Shown here: positions 42,125 to 52,465 of the stretch, piece after piece | Layout of the letters: every line of letters starts with the position of its first letter | Numbering within the stretch: position 1 is the first letter of the stretch | Origin: JADHMP01 sp964386915 | Lineage (GTDB): Bacteria; Bacteroidota; Bacteroidia; Flavobacteriales; Flavobacteriaceae | Direction of reading: 5' to 3' | Length of the DNA: 64,000 nt | Assembly: GCA_964386915.1 (NCBI GenBank) | Contig: CAYLUQ010000011.1 | Location: forward strand, 1-64,000 | Program-made: the position numbers and the translations under genes | Notes under the pieces: generated by a model | What the model was told of the DNA's origin: nothing | What the model saw: the letters and a program-made list of their open reading frames with translations, nothing else | The model's database searches: none

Positions 42125-42691
42125 ATGCAGGCAAGCAAACAGGAACTTAGGAATACCTATTTAGAAAAGCGAAAAGGACTGGAGGCCAAAACGCATGCTG
42201 AAGGGAGTATGGCTATTGCCCAGCTCTGTTTGCAGTTGCCCATTTGGGATCGATCTGTGTTCCATCTTTTTCTGTCTTTGCAACGGCAAAATGAAATGGA
42301 TACTCTGCCCTTGCTAACGCTATTGCAAGGCAAAGACAAGCAGGTAGTAGTGCCCAAAGTGGAGGGAAAAGAGCTCCAACATTATTTATTGACAGATGAC
42401 ACTTTATTAAAGGAAAGTCCATGGGGTATCCCGGAGCCTCAAGGTGGAATTTCAATTCTCCCTTCTCAGCTAGAAGCTGTTTTTGTTCCCATGCTAGCGT
42501 TTGATTTGAAGGGCCAGCGGGTGGGCTATGGTCAAGGGTTTTATGATCGGTTTTTGGCTCAATGTTTGCCGCAAACTCTCAAAATTGGTCTTTCTTTTTT
42601 TCCACCAATTGCCAGCATTGGGGGTGTTGAAACCACCGATATTGCCTTAGATTATGTGGTTACTCCCCAAAAAATCTATTCTTTTGATTGA
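42125..42691 (+). CDS. 5-formyltetrahydrofolate cyclo-ligase
   Basis: 188 residues. Uses ATP to convert 5-formyl-THF to 5,10-methenyl-THF. The signature VPMLAFDLKGQRVGYGQGFYDRFL is complete, and KQELRNTYLEKRKGL is the usual basic N-terminal helix. Its 3' end overlaps the convergent lspA gene by 16 bases. Confidence 0.94.
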   Translation: MQASKQELRNTYLEKRKGLEAKTHAEGSMAIAQLCLQLPIWDRSVFHLFLSLQRQNEMDTLPLLTLLQGKDKQVVVPKVEGKELQHYLLTDDTLLKESPWGIPEPQGGISILPSQLEAVFVPMLAFDLKGQRVGYGQGFYDRFLAQCLPQTLKIGLSFFPPIASIGGVETTDIALDYVVTPQKIYSFD

Positions 42692-43407
42692 GGGGAAGAT
42701 CCAAAAAAGGTTTTATTAAATACAATTAAAATACCCACACCAGTGCTAATGGCCATATCGGCTACATTGAAGATATATTGAAAAAAGGTGTAAGATTGTC
42801 CGCCCACAAATGGCACCCATTGAGGCCACACCCAACTTACTAAAGGAAATTGGAGCATATCTACCACATGACCAAAAAAGAGAGGTGCATAGCCTTTTTC
42901 AGGAAGAAAAGTAGCCACTTGACCAAAACTGTCAGAAAAAAGGAGGCCATAAAAAACAGAATCAATGATATTGCCTAAAGCACCCGCAAAAATGAGGCTC
43001 AAGGCCCAAAGGAAAAGTCTGGAACGACGTTTTTTTAGGTTGTCCCACAGCCAATATCCAATGGCGGCAATAGCCACTATGCGCACAAGGGTTAAGCTCA
43101 ATTTAGCGCCTTTTTCACTTAAAAAAGGAAGTAGGTCATTGAGTTTAGTGCCCATGGCCATGCCTTTGTTTTCTACAAAAAGTAACTTGAAAAAGCCCCA
43201 ATCCACAATAGCTTGATCCCCAAAGAGTGTAAGGGGATAGTGTAGCTTGATATAGATTTTACTTCCTTGATCAAGGAGGAGAATCCCTAAAATAATCATC
43301 AGAGATCCAAACACAGTTAAGCTTGTTTTTGTCTGTTTCAGAATGCCGTGTTTTTGATGCGCCGTAAAAATAAAAAATATAGTGTTAAGGCTGCAAAATA
43401 GCGCCAT
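42676..43407 (-). CDS. lspA: Lipoprotein signal peptidase (signal peptidase II)
   Basis: Cleaves prolipoprotein signals ahead of the lipid-modified cysteine; many lipoproteins in this window depend on it. The catalytic aspartates are in GNIIDSVFYG and FNVADMAIS, with four transmembrane helices. The 243-residue frame starts inside the upstream gene and its first 25-35 residues are not conserved; ATG 43299 would give 207 residues, closer to family size but with a short first helix lead-in. The start is uncertain. A 90-residue central loop is typical of Bacteroidota. Confidence 0.92.
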   Translation of the reverse strand: MALFCSLNTIFFIFTAHQKHGILKQTKTSLTVFGSLMIILGILLLDQGSKIYIKLHYPLTLFGDQAIVDWGFFKLLFVENKGMAMGTKLNDLLPFLSEKGAKLSLTLVRIVAIAAIGYWLWDNLKKRRSRLFLWALSLIFAGALGNIIDSVFYGLLFSDSFGQVATFLPEKGYAPLFFGHVVDMLQFPLVSWVWPQWVPFVGGQSYTFFQYIFNVADMAISTGVGILIVFNKTFFGSSPQSKE

Positions 43408-44020
43408 TAATCGAATGCACTTCTAGCTGAACGGGCCTATTGGCCAGAGGCCGTATGCGAACCAACCCGTTTTGACTTGTGCCACTAACGGCAATGGCAG
43501 GAGTGCGCACTTCAACTCTGGCGTCCTGGGTTTCTATTTTGCCTTTGTTTAGCGAGGCTTCCCAAAGGCACAAACCATCTTCTAAAAAAAGAGCTAATTC
43601 AGAAAGCTTTCCTAAGATGTTAACCTGTGCTTCTTTGGCTTGTATTGACACTTGAACAGCAGAAGGGGCATATAGGGTTACGTTTGACACGATGTTTTTA
43701 TGCGCACTTAATTTATCATTGGGGGTTTGGGCAAGGGGAACATAGGCTTCTTTAAGCAACAGCGTGGCTCCTTTTTGTTGTTCACTTAAAAAGGTTTTGT
43801 TTTGGTATTCACCCGAGGTTTTATAAATAATTTGTAGCGTTTCTTGTTCTTCTTTTCCGTGATAGGTTATTTGATCCGCCCAAGGAAAAGCCAATTCTAG
43901 CCTTGTGTTTGGAGGAAGAGAAAAAACTTTGCTAACAACCTTTTGGGCGCTGAGTGTGCTTGCCCAAAGACTGCCAACAACTAAATAGAAAAATTTATTT
44001 CTGAAGATTTTTAGCTTCAA
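43385..44020 (-). CDS. Hypothetical exported beta-rich protein
   Basis: 211 residues with a signal peptide (FFYLVVGSLWASTLSAQ). The remainder is a run of short strands (VTLYAPSAVQVSIQAKEAQV, LNKGKIETQDARVEVRTP) that looks like the repeating beta-helix of DUF4097-type putative adhesins; family assignment is tentative. It lies between the dksA-like gene and lspA, overlapping both by 26 and 23 bases, so it is translated as part of that operon. Confidence 0.7.
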   Translation of the reverse strand: MKLKIFRNKFFYLVVGSLWASTLSAQKVVSKVFSLPPNTRLELAFPWADQITYHGKEEQETLQIIYKTSGEYQNKTFLSEQQKGATLLLKEAYVPLAQTPNDKLSAHKNIVSNVTLYAPSAVQVSIQAKEAQVNILGKLSELALFLEDGLCLWEASLNKGKIETQDARVEVRTPAIAVSGTSQNGLVRIRPLANRPVQLEVHSINGAILQP

Positions 44021-44378
44021 TGCTCAAGGTTGCGTGAGGGACTAAAAACAGTCGTTTTTTGTCAATTAATTTTCCCGTTACACGACAAACGCCATAGGTT
44101 TTATTTTCAATTCGAACTAAGGCGTTTTTTAAATCTCGAATAAACTTTTCTTGTCTTATGGCCAACTGCGTATTGGCTTCTTTAGACATGGTTTCAGAAC
44201 CTTCTTCAAACGCTTTGAAGGTAGGAGCGGTGTCATCTGTGCCATTGTTGCCATTATTCATATAGGCACTCTTCAGCAATTCTAAATCAGCTTGCGCTTT
44301 TTGAATTTTGTCTTCAATTAAGGTTCTAAAATCTTCTAATTCTGAATCAGAAAAACGGGTTTTGGTTTCAGTGTTCAT
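43995..44378 (-). CDS. TraR/DksA family transcription factor
   Basis: 127 residues with an N-terminal coiled-coil (DSELEDFRTLIEDKIQKAQA) and a C-terminal zinc-finger region YGVCRVTGKLIDKKRLFLVP. Only one cysteine of the classic four remains, as in other Bacteroidota members and some cysteine-poor DksA2 proteins. It should bind the RNA polymerase secondary channel. Its start overlaps the ileS stop by four bases. Confidence 0.9.
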   Translation of the reverse strand: MNTETKTRFSDSELEDFRTLIEDKIQKAQADLELLKSAYMNNGNNGTDDTAPTFKAFEEGSETMSKEANTQLAIRQEKFIRDLKNALVRIENKTYGVCRVTGKLIDKKRLFLVPHATLSIEAKNLQK

Positions 44379-47300
44379 GCGTTCCTCTTTTGTATGTTAA
44401 TTTTAGTTTTAATTTGATCAAACTCTAAAACACTTCCGGTTTCTAATGTTGGTTTAAATTCAAGCGAAATGCCAAGTGTTTCAGACAAAATATAGTCTTT
44501 GTTCTGCTCCACAGCGACTTGTAGTTCGTTGTGGTTCTCTAGTTCGATAATAATTGAATCAGTTACCTCAAACCCTTGGTCTTTTCTTAGGTTTTGAATA
44601 CGATTCACCAATTCTCTAGCATTTCCCTCTTGCACTAGGGTTTCATTGAGGGTAATGTCCAAGGCAACAGTCAAACCATGGCCTTGTGCAACTTCCCAAC
44701 CTTGAATGTCTTTAAAAAAGATTTCAACATCAGCGGGCTCTAAAGTAATATTTTTTTCATTGACTTGGAGATCGAGGTTTTGATTTTCTTCAAGTGTCTT
44801 GATTTGGGCCTCTGTTAAGCCTTTAATGGCTTGTGCAATGGCTCCCATTGCTTTACCGTGTTTGGGCCCCAGCACTTTAAAATTGGGTTTAATTTCTTTA
44901 ACTAATAAAGCATCGGCATTGTCTAAAACGTCAATTTCTTTAACATTAATTTCCAATTTAAGCTGATCTTGAATTTTGGAAACAACAAAGCGTTCATGCT
45001 CGTTTTTAACAGGAATCACCAATTTTTGAAGGGGTTGCCTCACTTTGATTTGCGCTTTTTTTCGGAGTGAAAGGGCCAACGAAGTGAGGTTGCGCGCCAT
45101 ATTGATTTGCGCTTCTAATTCGGCGTTAATCCATTCTTTTTTAGCTTTAGGAAACGAAGTGAGGTGCACTGACTCTTGGGACAAATTCAGGTCTTGATAG
45201 AGCTGATCCATATAAAAAGGAGCAACGGGAGCAGCCAGTTGACTCACCACGCTTAAACATTTTTGCAGGGTTTGATAGGCGGCTAATTTATCGGCACCAT
45301 ATTGCCCTTTCCAAAAACGTCTTCGGTTGAGGCGCACATACCAATTGCTGAGTTTTTCTTGAACAAAATCTGAAATTGCCCGGCAGGCTTTGGTGGGTTC
45401 ATAGTCGTCATAGGCCGCCTCCACAAACAAAATGAGGCTGTTCAATTCAGACAGAATCCACCGATCTAATTCGGTTCGCTCTTCAAGTGGAATGGGATCT
45501 TCTAGATTCACAAAACCATCAATGTTGGCATAGAGGCTAAAAAAAGAATAGGTGTTATAGAGGGTGCCAAAAAATTTGCGTTGCACTTCGCCAATTCCGG
45601 CCACATCAAATTTGAGGTTGTCCCAGGGGTTGGCGTTTGAAATCATATACCAACGGGTGGCATCTGGGCCATAGTGTTGTAAGGTTTCAAAAGGATCAAC
45701 GGCGTTGCCAAGCCGTTTGGACATTTTTTGACCGTTTTTGTCTAATACCAATCCGTTTGAAACCACATTTTTATAGGCAATTTGGTCAAAAACCAAGGTG
45801 CCAATGGCGTGTAGGGTATAGAACCATCCACGGGTTTGGTCAACGCCTTCGGCAATATAATCGGCGGGGAAACGCTCGTTTTGGTCAATTTTTTCTTTGT
45901 TTTCAAACGGATAGTGCCATTGGGCATAGGGCATAGCTCCAGAATCAAACCAAACGTCAATAAGATCCGACTCACGGTGCATGGGGGCACCGCTTGCACT
46001 GCATAACACAATTTGATCTACCGTATTTTTGTGGAGGTCAATTTGCTCATAGTTAGCTGCTTGATTATCGCCCACCTTAAAAGCAGCAAAAGGATTGTGC
46101 TCCATCAGGCCGGCTGAAATGGCATGATCAATTTCGTTTATAAGTTCTTCAACAGAGCCAATAACTTTGGTTTCATCTCCCGTTTCGGTTCTCCAAACCG
46201 GTAAGGGAATTCCCCAAAAACGAGAGCGAGACAAATTCCAATCGTTTGCCTGAGCCAACCAATTGCCAAAACGGCCTTCGCCGGTGGCCTTGGGTTTCCA
46301 GTTGATTTGTTGGTTTAAGTCAAACATCCGATCTCTCAGCGCACTAACTTTGATAAACCACGAATCCAGCGGATAGTATAAAATGGGTTTGTCTGTGCGC
46401 CAACAATTGGGGTAAGAGTGCACATATTTTTCTACTTTAAAAGCACCATTGCTTTCTTTAAGGCGTATGGCAATTTCAACATCGGTAGATTTTTCTGGGG
46501 CTTCGCCTTGGGGGTAATAGTCGTTTTTTACATATTTTCCAGCTAGACTTCCCACTTCTTTTCTAAAACGGCCTTTGAGATCTACTAAGGGCACAGCGTG
46601 GCCGTGTTCATCTTCCACTAAAAGGGCAGGCACTTCAGGAGAAGCTTCCTTGGCTACTTGGGCGTCATCTGCACCAAATGTTGGAGCAGTGTGTACAACT
46701 CCCGTTCCATCTTCGGTAGTTACAAAATCTCCGCTGATGACCCGAAAAGCATTTTCCGGATGATGCATGGGTTGGGGTGCTTCTGCCCAAAGCTGTTCAT
46801 AGCGAATGCCAATCAAGTCGGCTCCTTTGTAGCGCCCTTCTATCCAATAGGGAATAGTTTTTTGATTCGGATCAAATGTTTGGAGTTCAGCGGCATCTGA
46901 AACCAGTTTAAATTTTTTTCCTAATTGTTTGTTCACCAAAGCCTCAGCCAATACTACCCGAATGGGTTCAAATGTATATTGGTTAAACGTTTGAAGGACA
47001 ACATAATCTATTTTTTTGCCTACCGTTAGGGCCGTATTTGAGGGTAGGGTCCAAGGGGTTGTGGTCCAAGCTAGCAGATAGAGAGGCACGTCTTTTTGTA
47101 AAGCAGCGGGGAGGCTGTTGGGCAGGGCTTTAAATTGGGCTGTAACGGTAGTGTCAGTAACGTCTCTATAGGTTCCGGGTTGATTTAGTTCATGGGAACT
47201 AAGACCGGTTCCTGCCATAGGAGAATAAGGCTGAATGGTATAGCCTTTGTAGAGCAACCCTTTGTCATAAATTTGCTTGAGTAGCCACCAAACTGTTTCT

Positions 47301-47767
47301 ATATATTTGGAGGTATAGGTAATGTAAGGATCGTCCATATCTACCCAATAGCCCATTTTCTGGGTAAGTTGATTCCAAAGATCGGTATAGCGCATCACCG
47401 CTTTTTTACAAGCTTCATTATAAGCAGCCACACTAATAGATTTACCAATATCTTCTTTCGTAATGCCCAATTCTTTTTCGACCCCCAATTCAACGGGAAG
47501 GCCGTGGGTATCCCAACCGGCTTTGCGGTGCACCTGAAAACCCTGTTGTGTCTTATAGCGGCAAAAAATATCCTTAATACTTCGGGCCATCACATGATGG
47601 ATGCCGGGTTTCCCATTGGCTGAAGGTGGTCCCTCAAAAAAGACAAAAGGGGGTGCCCCTTCTCGTTGCGAAATACTTTTTGAAAAGGTTTGATCTACCG
47701 CCCAAAAAGATTCTATTTTTTGCGCAATCCCCGCTAAGTCTAAACCGCTATACTCTGTATATTTCAT
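44375..47767 (-). CDS. ileS: Isoleucine--tRNA ligase
   Basis: 1130 residues, the long Bacteroidota/eukaryote-like type. The HIGH motif reads GIHH in PSANGKPGIHHVMARS, and the KMSKS motif reads KMSKRLGN. The editing domain (LAWTTTPWTLPSNTAL, with DGTGVVHTAPTFGADD) is complete. This long form resembles mupirocin-insensitive IleS2-type enzymes, but resistance is not shown here. It leads an operon with dksA-like and lspA genes. Confidence 0.96.
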   Translation of the reverse strand: MKYTEYSGLDLAGIAQKIESFWAVDQTFSKSISQREGAPPFVFFEGPPSANGKPGIHHVMARSIKDIFCRYKTQQGFQVHRKAGWDTHGLPVELGVEKELGITKEDIGKSISVAAYNEACKKAVMRYTDLWNQLTQKMGYWVDMDDPYITYTSKYIETVWWLLKQIYDKGLLYKGYTIQPYSPMAGTGLSSHELNQPGTYRDVTDTTVTAQFKALPNSLPAALQKDVPLYLLAWTTTPWTLPSNTALTVGKKIDYVVLQTFNQYTFEPIRVVLAEALVNKQLGKKFKLVSDAAELQTFDPNQKTIPYWIEGRYKGADLIGIRYEQLWAEAPQPMHHPENAFRVISGDFVTTEDGTGVVHTAPTFGADDAQVAKEASPEVPALLVEDEHGHAVPLVDLKGRFRKEVGSLAGKYVKNDYYPQGEAPEKSTDVEIAIRLKESNGAFKVEKYVHSYPNCWRTDKPILYYPLDSWFIKVSALRDRMFDLNQQINWKPKATGEGRFGNWLAQANDWNLSRSRFWGIPLPVWRTETGDETKVIGSVEELINEIDHAISAGLMEHNPFAAFKVGDNQAANYEQIDLHKNTVDQIVLCSASGAPMHRESDLIDVWFDSGAMPYAQWHYPFENKEKIDQNERFPADYIAEGVDQTRGWFYTLHAIGTLVFDQIAYKNVVSNGLVLDKNGQKMSKRLGNAVDPFETLQHYGPDATRWYMISNANPWDNLKFDVAGIGEVQRKFFGTLYNTYSFFSLYANIDGFVNLEDPIPLEERTELDRWILSELNSLILFVEAAYDDYEPTKACRAISDFVQEKLSNWYVRLNRRRFWKGQYGADKLAAYQTLQKCLSVVSQLAAPVAPFYMDQLYQDLNLSQESVHLTSFPKAKKEWINAELEAQINMARNLTSLALSLRKKAQIKVRQPLQKLVIPVKNEHERFVVSKIQDQLKLEINVKEIDVLDNADALLVKEIKPNFKVLGPKHGKAMGAIAQAIKGLTEAQIKTLEENQNLDLQVNEKNITLEPADVEIFFKDIQGWEVAQGHGLTVALDITLNETLVQEGNARELVNRIQNLRKDQGFEVTDSIIIELENHNELQVAVEQNKDYILSETLGISLEFKPTLETGSVLEFDQIKTKINIQKRNA

Positions 47768-47853
47768 GTCCTAAATATGCATTCTCCTAAACAGAAGTGC
47801 GAAAGTAACCATTTTCATTGAATTTTTAAGAGCAAAAGAAATAACGCAAAGCT

Positions 47854-50346
47854 TTAAAAAGCGACATTAAGACCAATGTTTAGGCTGCGCCCCGGGGCAG
47901 AAATGCCAGAGGCAAAAGTCCTGTAGTGCACATCAAAAATGTTGTGCAAGCCAAAATTGAGCATCGTTTTTTCTGAAAATTGGTGGGTAGCGGTTAGGTT
48001 AAAAATCTGCCAAGCAGGGGTGCCAGCATAGTTGAGTAAGTCATTGCCAAAATCACCCAAGAAAGGGGTTTCTTCCAAACCATCTTCTCCTCCAAAGCTA
48101 TATTTTTCAGGATCTTTAGCGCTATTAAATTGCCATTGAGCCCTTAAATTCCAATGGGCATTGTCATAGTGTAGGGCTACTGCGCCAAAAAAAGGCAATA
48201 TAGAGGGAAGCGGCCCATAGGGGCTGTTTTGATCTCCCTTGGTGAGGGTGCCATGAGACCGAATAGACCATTCTGATCCCAACGCCAATTCCACTTCAAA
48301 GGAGCCTCCATAGAGAAATCGATTGCCTAAATTTTTGTTGGAAATGGTCACCACTTCATTGCCATTGTATAAAATGGTGTTGAGGTTTTCGGTGGTAGTA
48401 TCGGCAAAAATCACATATTCTGAACGCGAAATGTGGCGGGAAACCAATGTGGTGAATCCCCGGATGCTGAAATAGTTCTTTTGAGCGGGGTTTCCTTTAA
48501 TTACTCCTAAATCAAAGTTATAGGCATATTCGGGTTTTAAAAAAGAGTTAGGCACAACCAGAGTGCCCTTACTTTCTCTAATTTTTCCAATGTCGTCAAT
48601 GTTTGGGCTTCTAAAGCCGCTGGAAAAAAGCACATTCCATTGCAGATTTTGTTGTGGGCGATAGATCAAAGCAAAGGTTTCTGTTAGTGCTTTTGAGTTA
48701 AGAGCGGCTTGGCTGAGCAAGCTGTTTACATTGTTGGTTTTTTTCCAACGAGCTTCCATATCCGTATAGGTCAAACGAAATCCTGCATTTAAAGAAAGTT
48801 GTTCGTTTATGTCCCATATCCAATTGGTATAGGCTGCTAGGGTTGCATAATAGCTGCCGGCACTAGGATAGCGAGAAGGGAGTGCATAGCGGTAGCCATA
48901 GGCTGCAATTTGATTGCCTTGCAATTGAAGTTCTCGTTCGTAGGCAAGGGAATAAACATCATTGTAGGTGGCTTCAAAGCCATAAGAAAAATGGTGTTTT
49001 GGGGTGAGGTTAAAATCAAAATCACCATTAAGACTTAATACGTTGAGGGTTTCTTCCTGAAACTCTTTGTTGAGGCTTCCAAAACTTCTATTAACACGTG
49101 TTTCTTCAATGTTCTGATAGGCAAAAATGATATGTCCTTTTTGCATGAATTTCCTTTCTGGAAAAAGTTTTAGTTTTGGCGCAAATAAAAATCTCTTTTG
49201 AGGGCCATAATACCATTGGGCATAGCGCAATTTGTCATTTCGCACTTCGGTGAGCTTGTCAAAGCGGTCAATATTAGAAGAGGTAGAATATTGAATATTG
49301 AGTAAGAGTTGTTTTTGTTGAGGTAATTGCAACACAAATTTTTGAAAAAAATCGATTTGGCTATAGCCCGTGTTTTTTTGAATATTTGGGTTTTTATTGG
49401 CTAGAGGATTAGCATTGAAAAGTTTATTGCTGTTGTTGGAATAGGTGGGTACAAGCCCCCATTCTTCATAGCCGTGTCTTCGGTTCTTACCCATTCTAAT
49501 GTCACCAAAATTAGAATAACTCAAGCTGGTTAAACTGGCCCACTTTGCAAAGCTTAATTCAGCAGTAGCATTGTTTGTGGTGCCCCAATTAGCGGAATCA
49601 AATTGAGAGGAAATAGAAGTTTTAAGGGTTTCATTGTTGTTGATAAGGGGGGTTTTGGTATAATAGTGAACCACACCGCCTAGAGCATCAGAACCATAGC
49701 CCACAGAGGAAGATCCAAAAATGACTTCAACCCGTTCTATATTTAGGGGATTAACAGTGATGGCGTTTTGTAAATGGCCGGTTCTGTAGATGGCATTGTT
49801 GAGTCGCACCCCATCAATGACTAACAATACACGGTTTGCTTCAAAACCTCTCAACACGGGGCTACCTCCTCCGCCCTGTGATTTTTGTATACGTACACCA
49901 GGACTGATGCTTAGTAAATCGGCACCAGTGGCTGGCTGTTCAAACTGAATGTCTTGAGCGGTGACCACCGCCACTTGTTCGGCAATTTTTTTTCTAGTGG
50001 ATTCGCTTCGGGCTACCGATAAAATGACCTCTTCTAACTGCTGTTCCAAAGGGGTTAAATATAGGGTTAGCGTATCTTGAGGGAAAAGTTTTTGTTCCCA
50101 TTTTTGGGTTTGATAGCCATATAAACTTATCTCTAAAAAGCGGGCATTTTCAAATCCTTCCAAAGAGACCATACCCAAACTGTCTGCAATCTTCATCAGC
50201 GTTTTGGTTTCCTCTGTAACCAGCGCCTGCTCCAAGGGAGTTTGGGTTTCGAAGTCTTTCACTTGAAGATGCTGGCCTTGCGCTGCTAGAGAAAACAATA
50301 AGCAGAGTTCCAAAAAGTAGCCAAAAGGATTATTGAAATAATTCAT
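47854..50346 (-). CDS. TonB-dependent outer-membrane receptor (haem/siderophore type)
   Basis: 830 residues. After a signal peptide, an N-terminal carboxypeptidase-like domain (about 25-100) precedes the plug (TGADLLSISPGVRIQKSQGG and VLLVIDGVRLNNAIYRTGHL) and a 22-strand barrel ending in aromatic VAF. The plug resembles haemoglobin/haem receptors (HemR/HmuR type), but no haem-uptake genes are nearby, so the ligand is unknown. It overlaps recO by 17 bases. Confidence 0.9.
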   Translation of the reverse strand: MNYFNNPFGYFLELCLLFSLAAQGQHLQVKDFETQTPLEQALVTEETKTLMKIADSLGMVSLEGFENARFLEISLYGYQTQKWEQKLFPQDTLTLYLTPLEQQLEEVILSVARSESTRKKIAEQVAVVTAQDIQFEQPATGADLLSISPGVRIQKSQGGGGSPVLRGFEANRVLLVIDGVRLNNAIYRTGHLQNAITVNPLNIERVEVIFGSSSVGYGSDALGGVVHYYTKTPLINNNETLKTSISSQFDSANWGTTNNATAELSFAKWASLTSLSYSNFGDIRMGKNRRHGYEEWGLVPTYSNNSNKLFNANPLANKNPNIQKNTGYSQIDFFQKFVLQLPQQKQLLLNIQYSTSSNIDRFDKLTEVRNDKLRYAQWYYGPQKRFLFAPKLKLFPERKFMQKGHIIFAYQNIEETRVNRSFGSLNKEFQEETLNVLSLNGDFDFNLTPKHHFSYGFEATYNDVYSLAYERELQLQGNQIAAYGYRYALPSRYPSAGSYYATLAAYTNWIWDINEQLSLNAGFRLTYTDMEARWKKTNNVNSLLSQAALNSKALTETFALIYRPQQNLQWNVLFSSGFRSPNIDDIGKIRESKGTLVVPNSFLKPEYAYNFDLGVIKGNPAQKNYFSIRGFTTLVSRHISRSEYVIFADTTTENLNTILYNGNEVVTISNKNLGNRFLYGGSFEVELALGSEWSIRSHGTLTKGDQNSPYGPLPSILPFFGAVALHYDNAHWNLRAQWQFNSAKDPEKYSFGGEDGLEETPFLGDFGNDLLNYAGTPAWQIFNLTATHQFSEKTMLNFGLHNIFDVHYRTFASGISAPGRSLNIGLNVAF

Positions 50347-51052
50347 GAAGAACAGGTAGAGACTTTGGCATTTTAAAACGCTGAAGGTGAATTTGATAAT
50401 ACAACAGCAGCTGCTCTAATAACCTTTTTTTATCCGATTTATTGCATTGAATAGTCTTTTCATTATCAAATTTCATGCCGCAAAGAGTCACCCAAGTGTT
50501 TTTAAGCGACCCTTCTAAAAAGTGTTGGGTAGGGGCCACGGCAGTTGTGCATCCATTTTGCAAATCAAAAAAGGGATGATGCTCATTTTCGATTAAGGGG
50601 AAAAAGCCCATATAGTTAGACAATTGCATCAAAAAAACTAAATGAAAAAAACCAATTCGATCGGATTGATCTAAAATGATCATACTTTGTTTTAAAAAAT
50701 GAAAAAGATCCGGATTGGGTTGGGCCTCCTCTTGCAACACCTGAAACAAAATTTCAGCAAGAAAAAGGGCCATAGTACTTTTAACAATAACGAAAGGAAG
50801 TTTTTGAAAACTGTAGCTCACGCGTGCTTCTTTAATATAACCCAATCGATTGGGGGGCTGCAATGGGGCTTCAATTTCTAAAAGCGATAAAGGTTGAAAA
50901 TATGATTTTGGCAATACGCTTTTTCGCTTGGCGCTCAAAATGCCCTTAAGCATGTAGGATTGCAGACCATGTCTAAGGGTATAGCAGTGGGCAATGAGAC
51001 TGCTGTCTCCATATTTTAAGGTTTGAATAACAAGGGCCTCGGTAGTTTCCAA
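50330..51052 (-). CDS. recO: DNA repair protein RecO
   Basis: 240 residues. An N-terminal OB fold (ALVIQTLKYGDSSLIAHCYT, RHGLQSYMLKG) is followed by a helical C-terminal domain. It loads RecA on gaps together with RecR. The zinc cysteines found in some RecO proteins are mostly absent. Its stop lies inside the start of the TonB receptor gene, an unusual but close coupling. Confidence 0.92.
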   Translation of the reverse strand: METTEALVIQTLKYGDSSLIAHCYTLRHGLQSYMLKGILSAKRKSVLPKSYFQPLSLLEIEAPLQPPNRLGYIKEARVSYSFQKLPFVIVKSTMALFLAEILFQVLQEEAQPNPDLFHFLKQSMIILDQSDRIGFFHLVFLMQLSNYMGFFPLIENEHHPFFDLQNGCTTAVAPTQHFLEGSLKNTWVTLCGMKFDNEKTIQCNKSDKKRLLEQLLLYYQIHLQRFKMPKSLPVLHELFQ

Positions 51053-51063
51053 AACCTGTTTGT

Positions 51064-52404
51064 TTAGACCACTCCTTGGGCAAGCATAGCATCGGCAACT
51101 TTCACAAATCCAGCAATATTGGCCCCTTTCACATAATTTATGTGGTCTTTTTCACTGCCATATCGCAAACAAGATTGATGAATGTCGCTCATGATGTTTT
51201 TAAGTCGATCATCAACTTCTTCACGAGTCCAGCTGTAGCGGAGGGAGTTTTGTGCCATTTCTAAACCAGAAACGGCCACACCACCTGCATTAGAAGCTTT
51301 TCCAGGAGCAAATAAAACCTTGTGGGCAATAAAGGTATGAACAGCCTCAGGAGTTGAGGGCATGTTGGCTCCCTCACCCACGGCAAAGCAGCCATTTTTC
51401 ACTAGGGTCTCAGCATCTTTTTTGTCCAATTCATTTTGAGTAGCGCAAGGTAGTGCAATATCACAGGGCACTTCCCAAGGCCTTTTATTGGCGTGGAAGC
51501 TTGCTTTGGGGTAGGCTTTTACATATTCGTTAATTCGCCCTCTTCTATTGTTTTTTAAATCCATAATAAAGGCGAGTTTTTCTTCGTCAATACCGGCTTC
51601 ATCATAAATATAGCCAGAGGAGTCAGATAGGGTTAAAATTTTTGCTCCCAATTGGATGGCCTTTTCAGCAGCATATTGTGCCACATTGCCCGAACCCGAA
51701 AGCACTACTTTTTTGCCTTCTAAAGAGTTTCCTTTATTGATTAGCATTTGTTGTGTAAAATAGACCACACCATAGCCGGTGGCTTCTGGGCGAATGAGAG
51801 ATCCTCCCCAACTCACCCCTTTTCCGGTGAGCACGCCCGTAAATTCATTTTTCAAGCGTTTGTATTGTCCAAACAAATAGCCAATCTCACGACTGCCCAC
51901 ACCAATATCCCCAGCCGGAATGTCTCGGTTGGGTCCAATATGCCGAAAGAGTTCGGTCATAAAACTTTGACAAAAGCGCATCACTTCGGTATCTGATCTT
52001 CCTTTTGGATTAAAATCAGAACCCCCTTTTCCGCCTCCCATGGGTAGGGTGGTGAGGCTGTTTTTAAATATTTGTTCAAAGGCTAAAAATTTTAAAATGC
52101 TCAAATTAACGCTAGGATGAAAACGCAAACCTCCTTTATAGGGACCAATAGCTGAATTCATTTCGATACGATAGCCGCGATTAACTTGAATTTCTTCTTT
52201 GTCGTCTATCCAAGCCACGCGAAAAGAAACCACCCGTTCAGGCTCCACCATGCGCATTAAGATGTTTTGACCATAATAAATATCGTGTTCAACAATGTAG
52301 GGAATAACCGATTCGGCTACCTCGGTAACAGCCTGTAAAAATTCTGGCTCGTTTTGATTGCGCTGATTAACATGCTGCAAAAATTTTTGTATGATGGCGT
52401 CCAT
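51064..52404 (-). CDS. gdhA: Glutamate dehydrogenase
   Basis: 446 residues, the hexameric NADP-type length. Substrate-binding region PYKGGLRFHPSVNLSILKFL and catalytic lysine in TTLPMGGGKGGSDF are present, and VVLSGSGNVAQYAAEKAI is the dinucleotide loop. It makes glutamate from 2-oxoglutarate and ammonia or runs in reverse. A TATCTTTA promoter-like box precedes it. Confidence 0.96.
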   Translation of the reverse strand: MDAIIQKFLQHVNQRNQNEPEFLQAVTEVAESVIPYIVEHDIYYGQNILMRMVEPERVVSFRVAWIDDKEEIQVNRGYRIEMNSAIGPYKGGLRFHPSVNLSILKFLAFEQIFKNSLTTLPMGGGKGGSDFNPKGRSDTEVMRFCQSFMTELFRHIGPNRDIPAGDIGVGSREIGYLFGQYKRLKNEFTGVLTGKGVSWGGSLIRPEATGYGVVYFTQQMLINKGNSLEGKKVVLSGSGNVAQYAAEKAIQLGAKILTLSDSSGYIYDEAGIDEEKLAFIMDLKNNRRGRINEYVKAYPKASFHANKRPWEVPCDIALPCATQNELDKKDAETLVKNGCFAVGEGANMPSTPEAVHTFIAHKVLFAPGKASNAGGVAVSGLEMAQNSLRYSWTREEVDDRLKNIMSDIHQSCLRYGSEKDHINYVKGANIAGFVKVADAMLAQGVV

Positions 52405-52465
52405 TAAAATCTATTTAGTGTTTCTTGTAAAGATACTATAAAGGGTTTTATTGCACTAGGGGGAA

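Noticed and set aside
44375..47767. Claim of mupirocin resistance from the long IleS type
   Set aside because: The long form is normal for the phylum; resistance cannot be concluded from the sequence.
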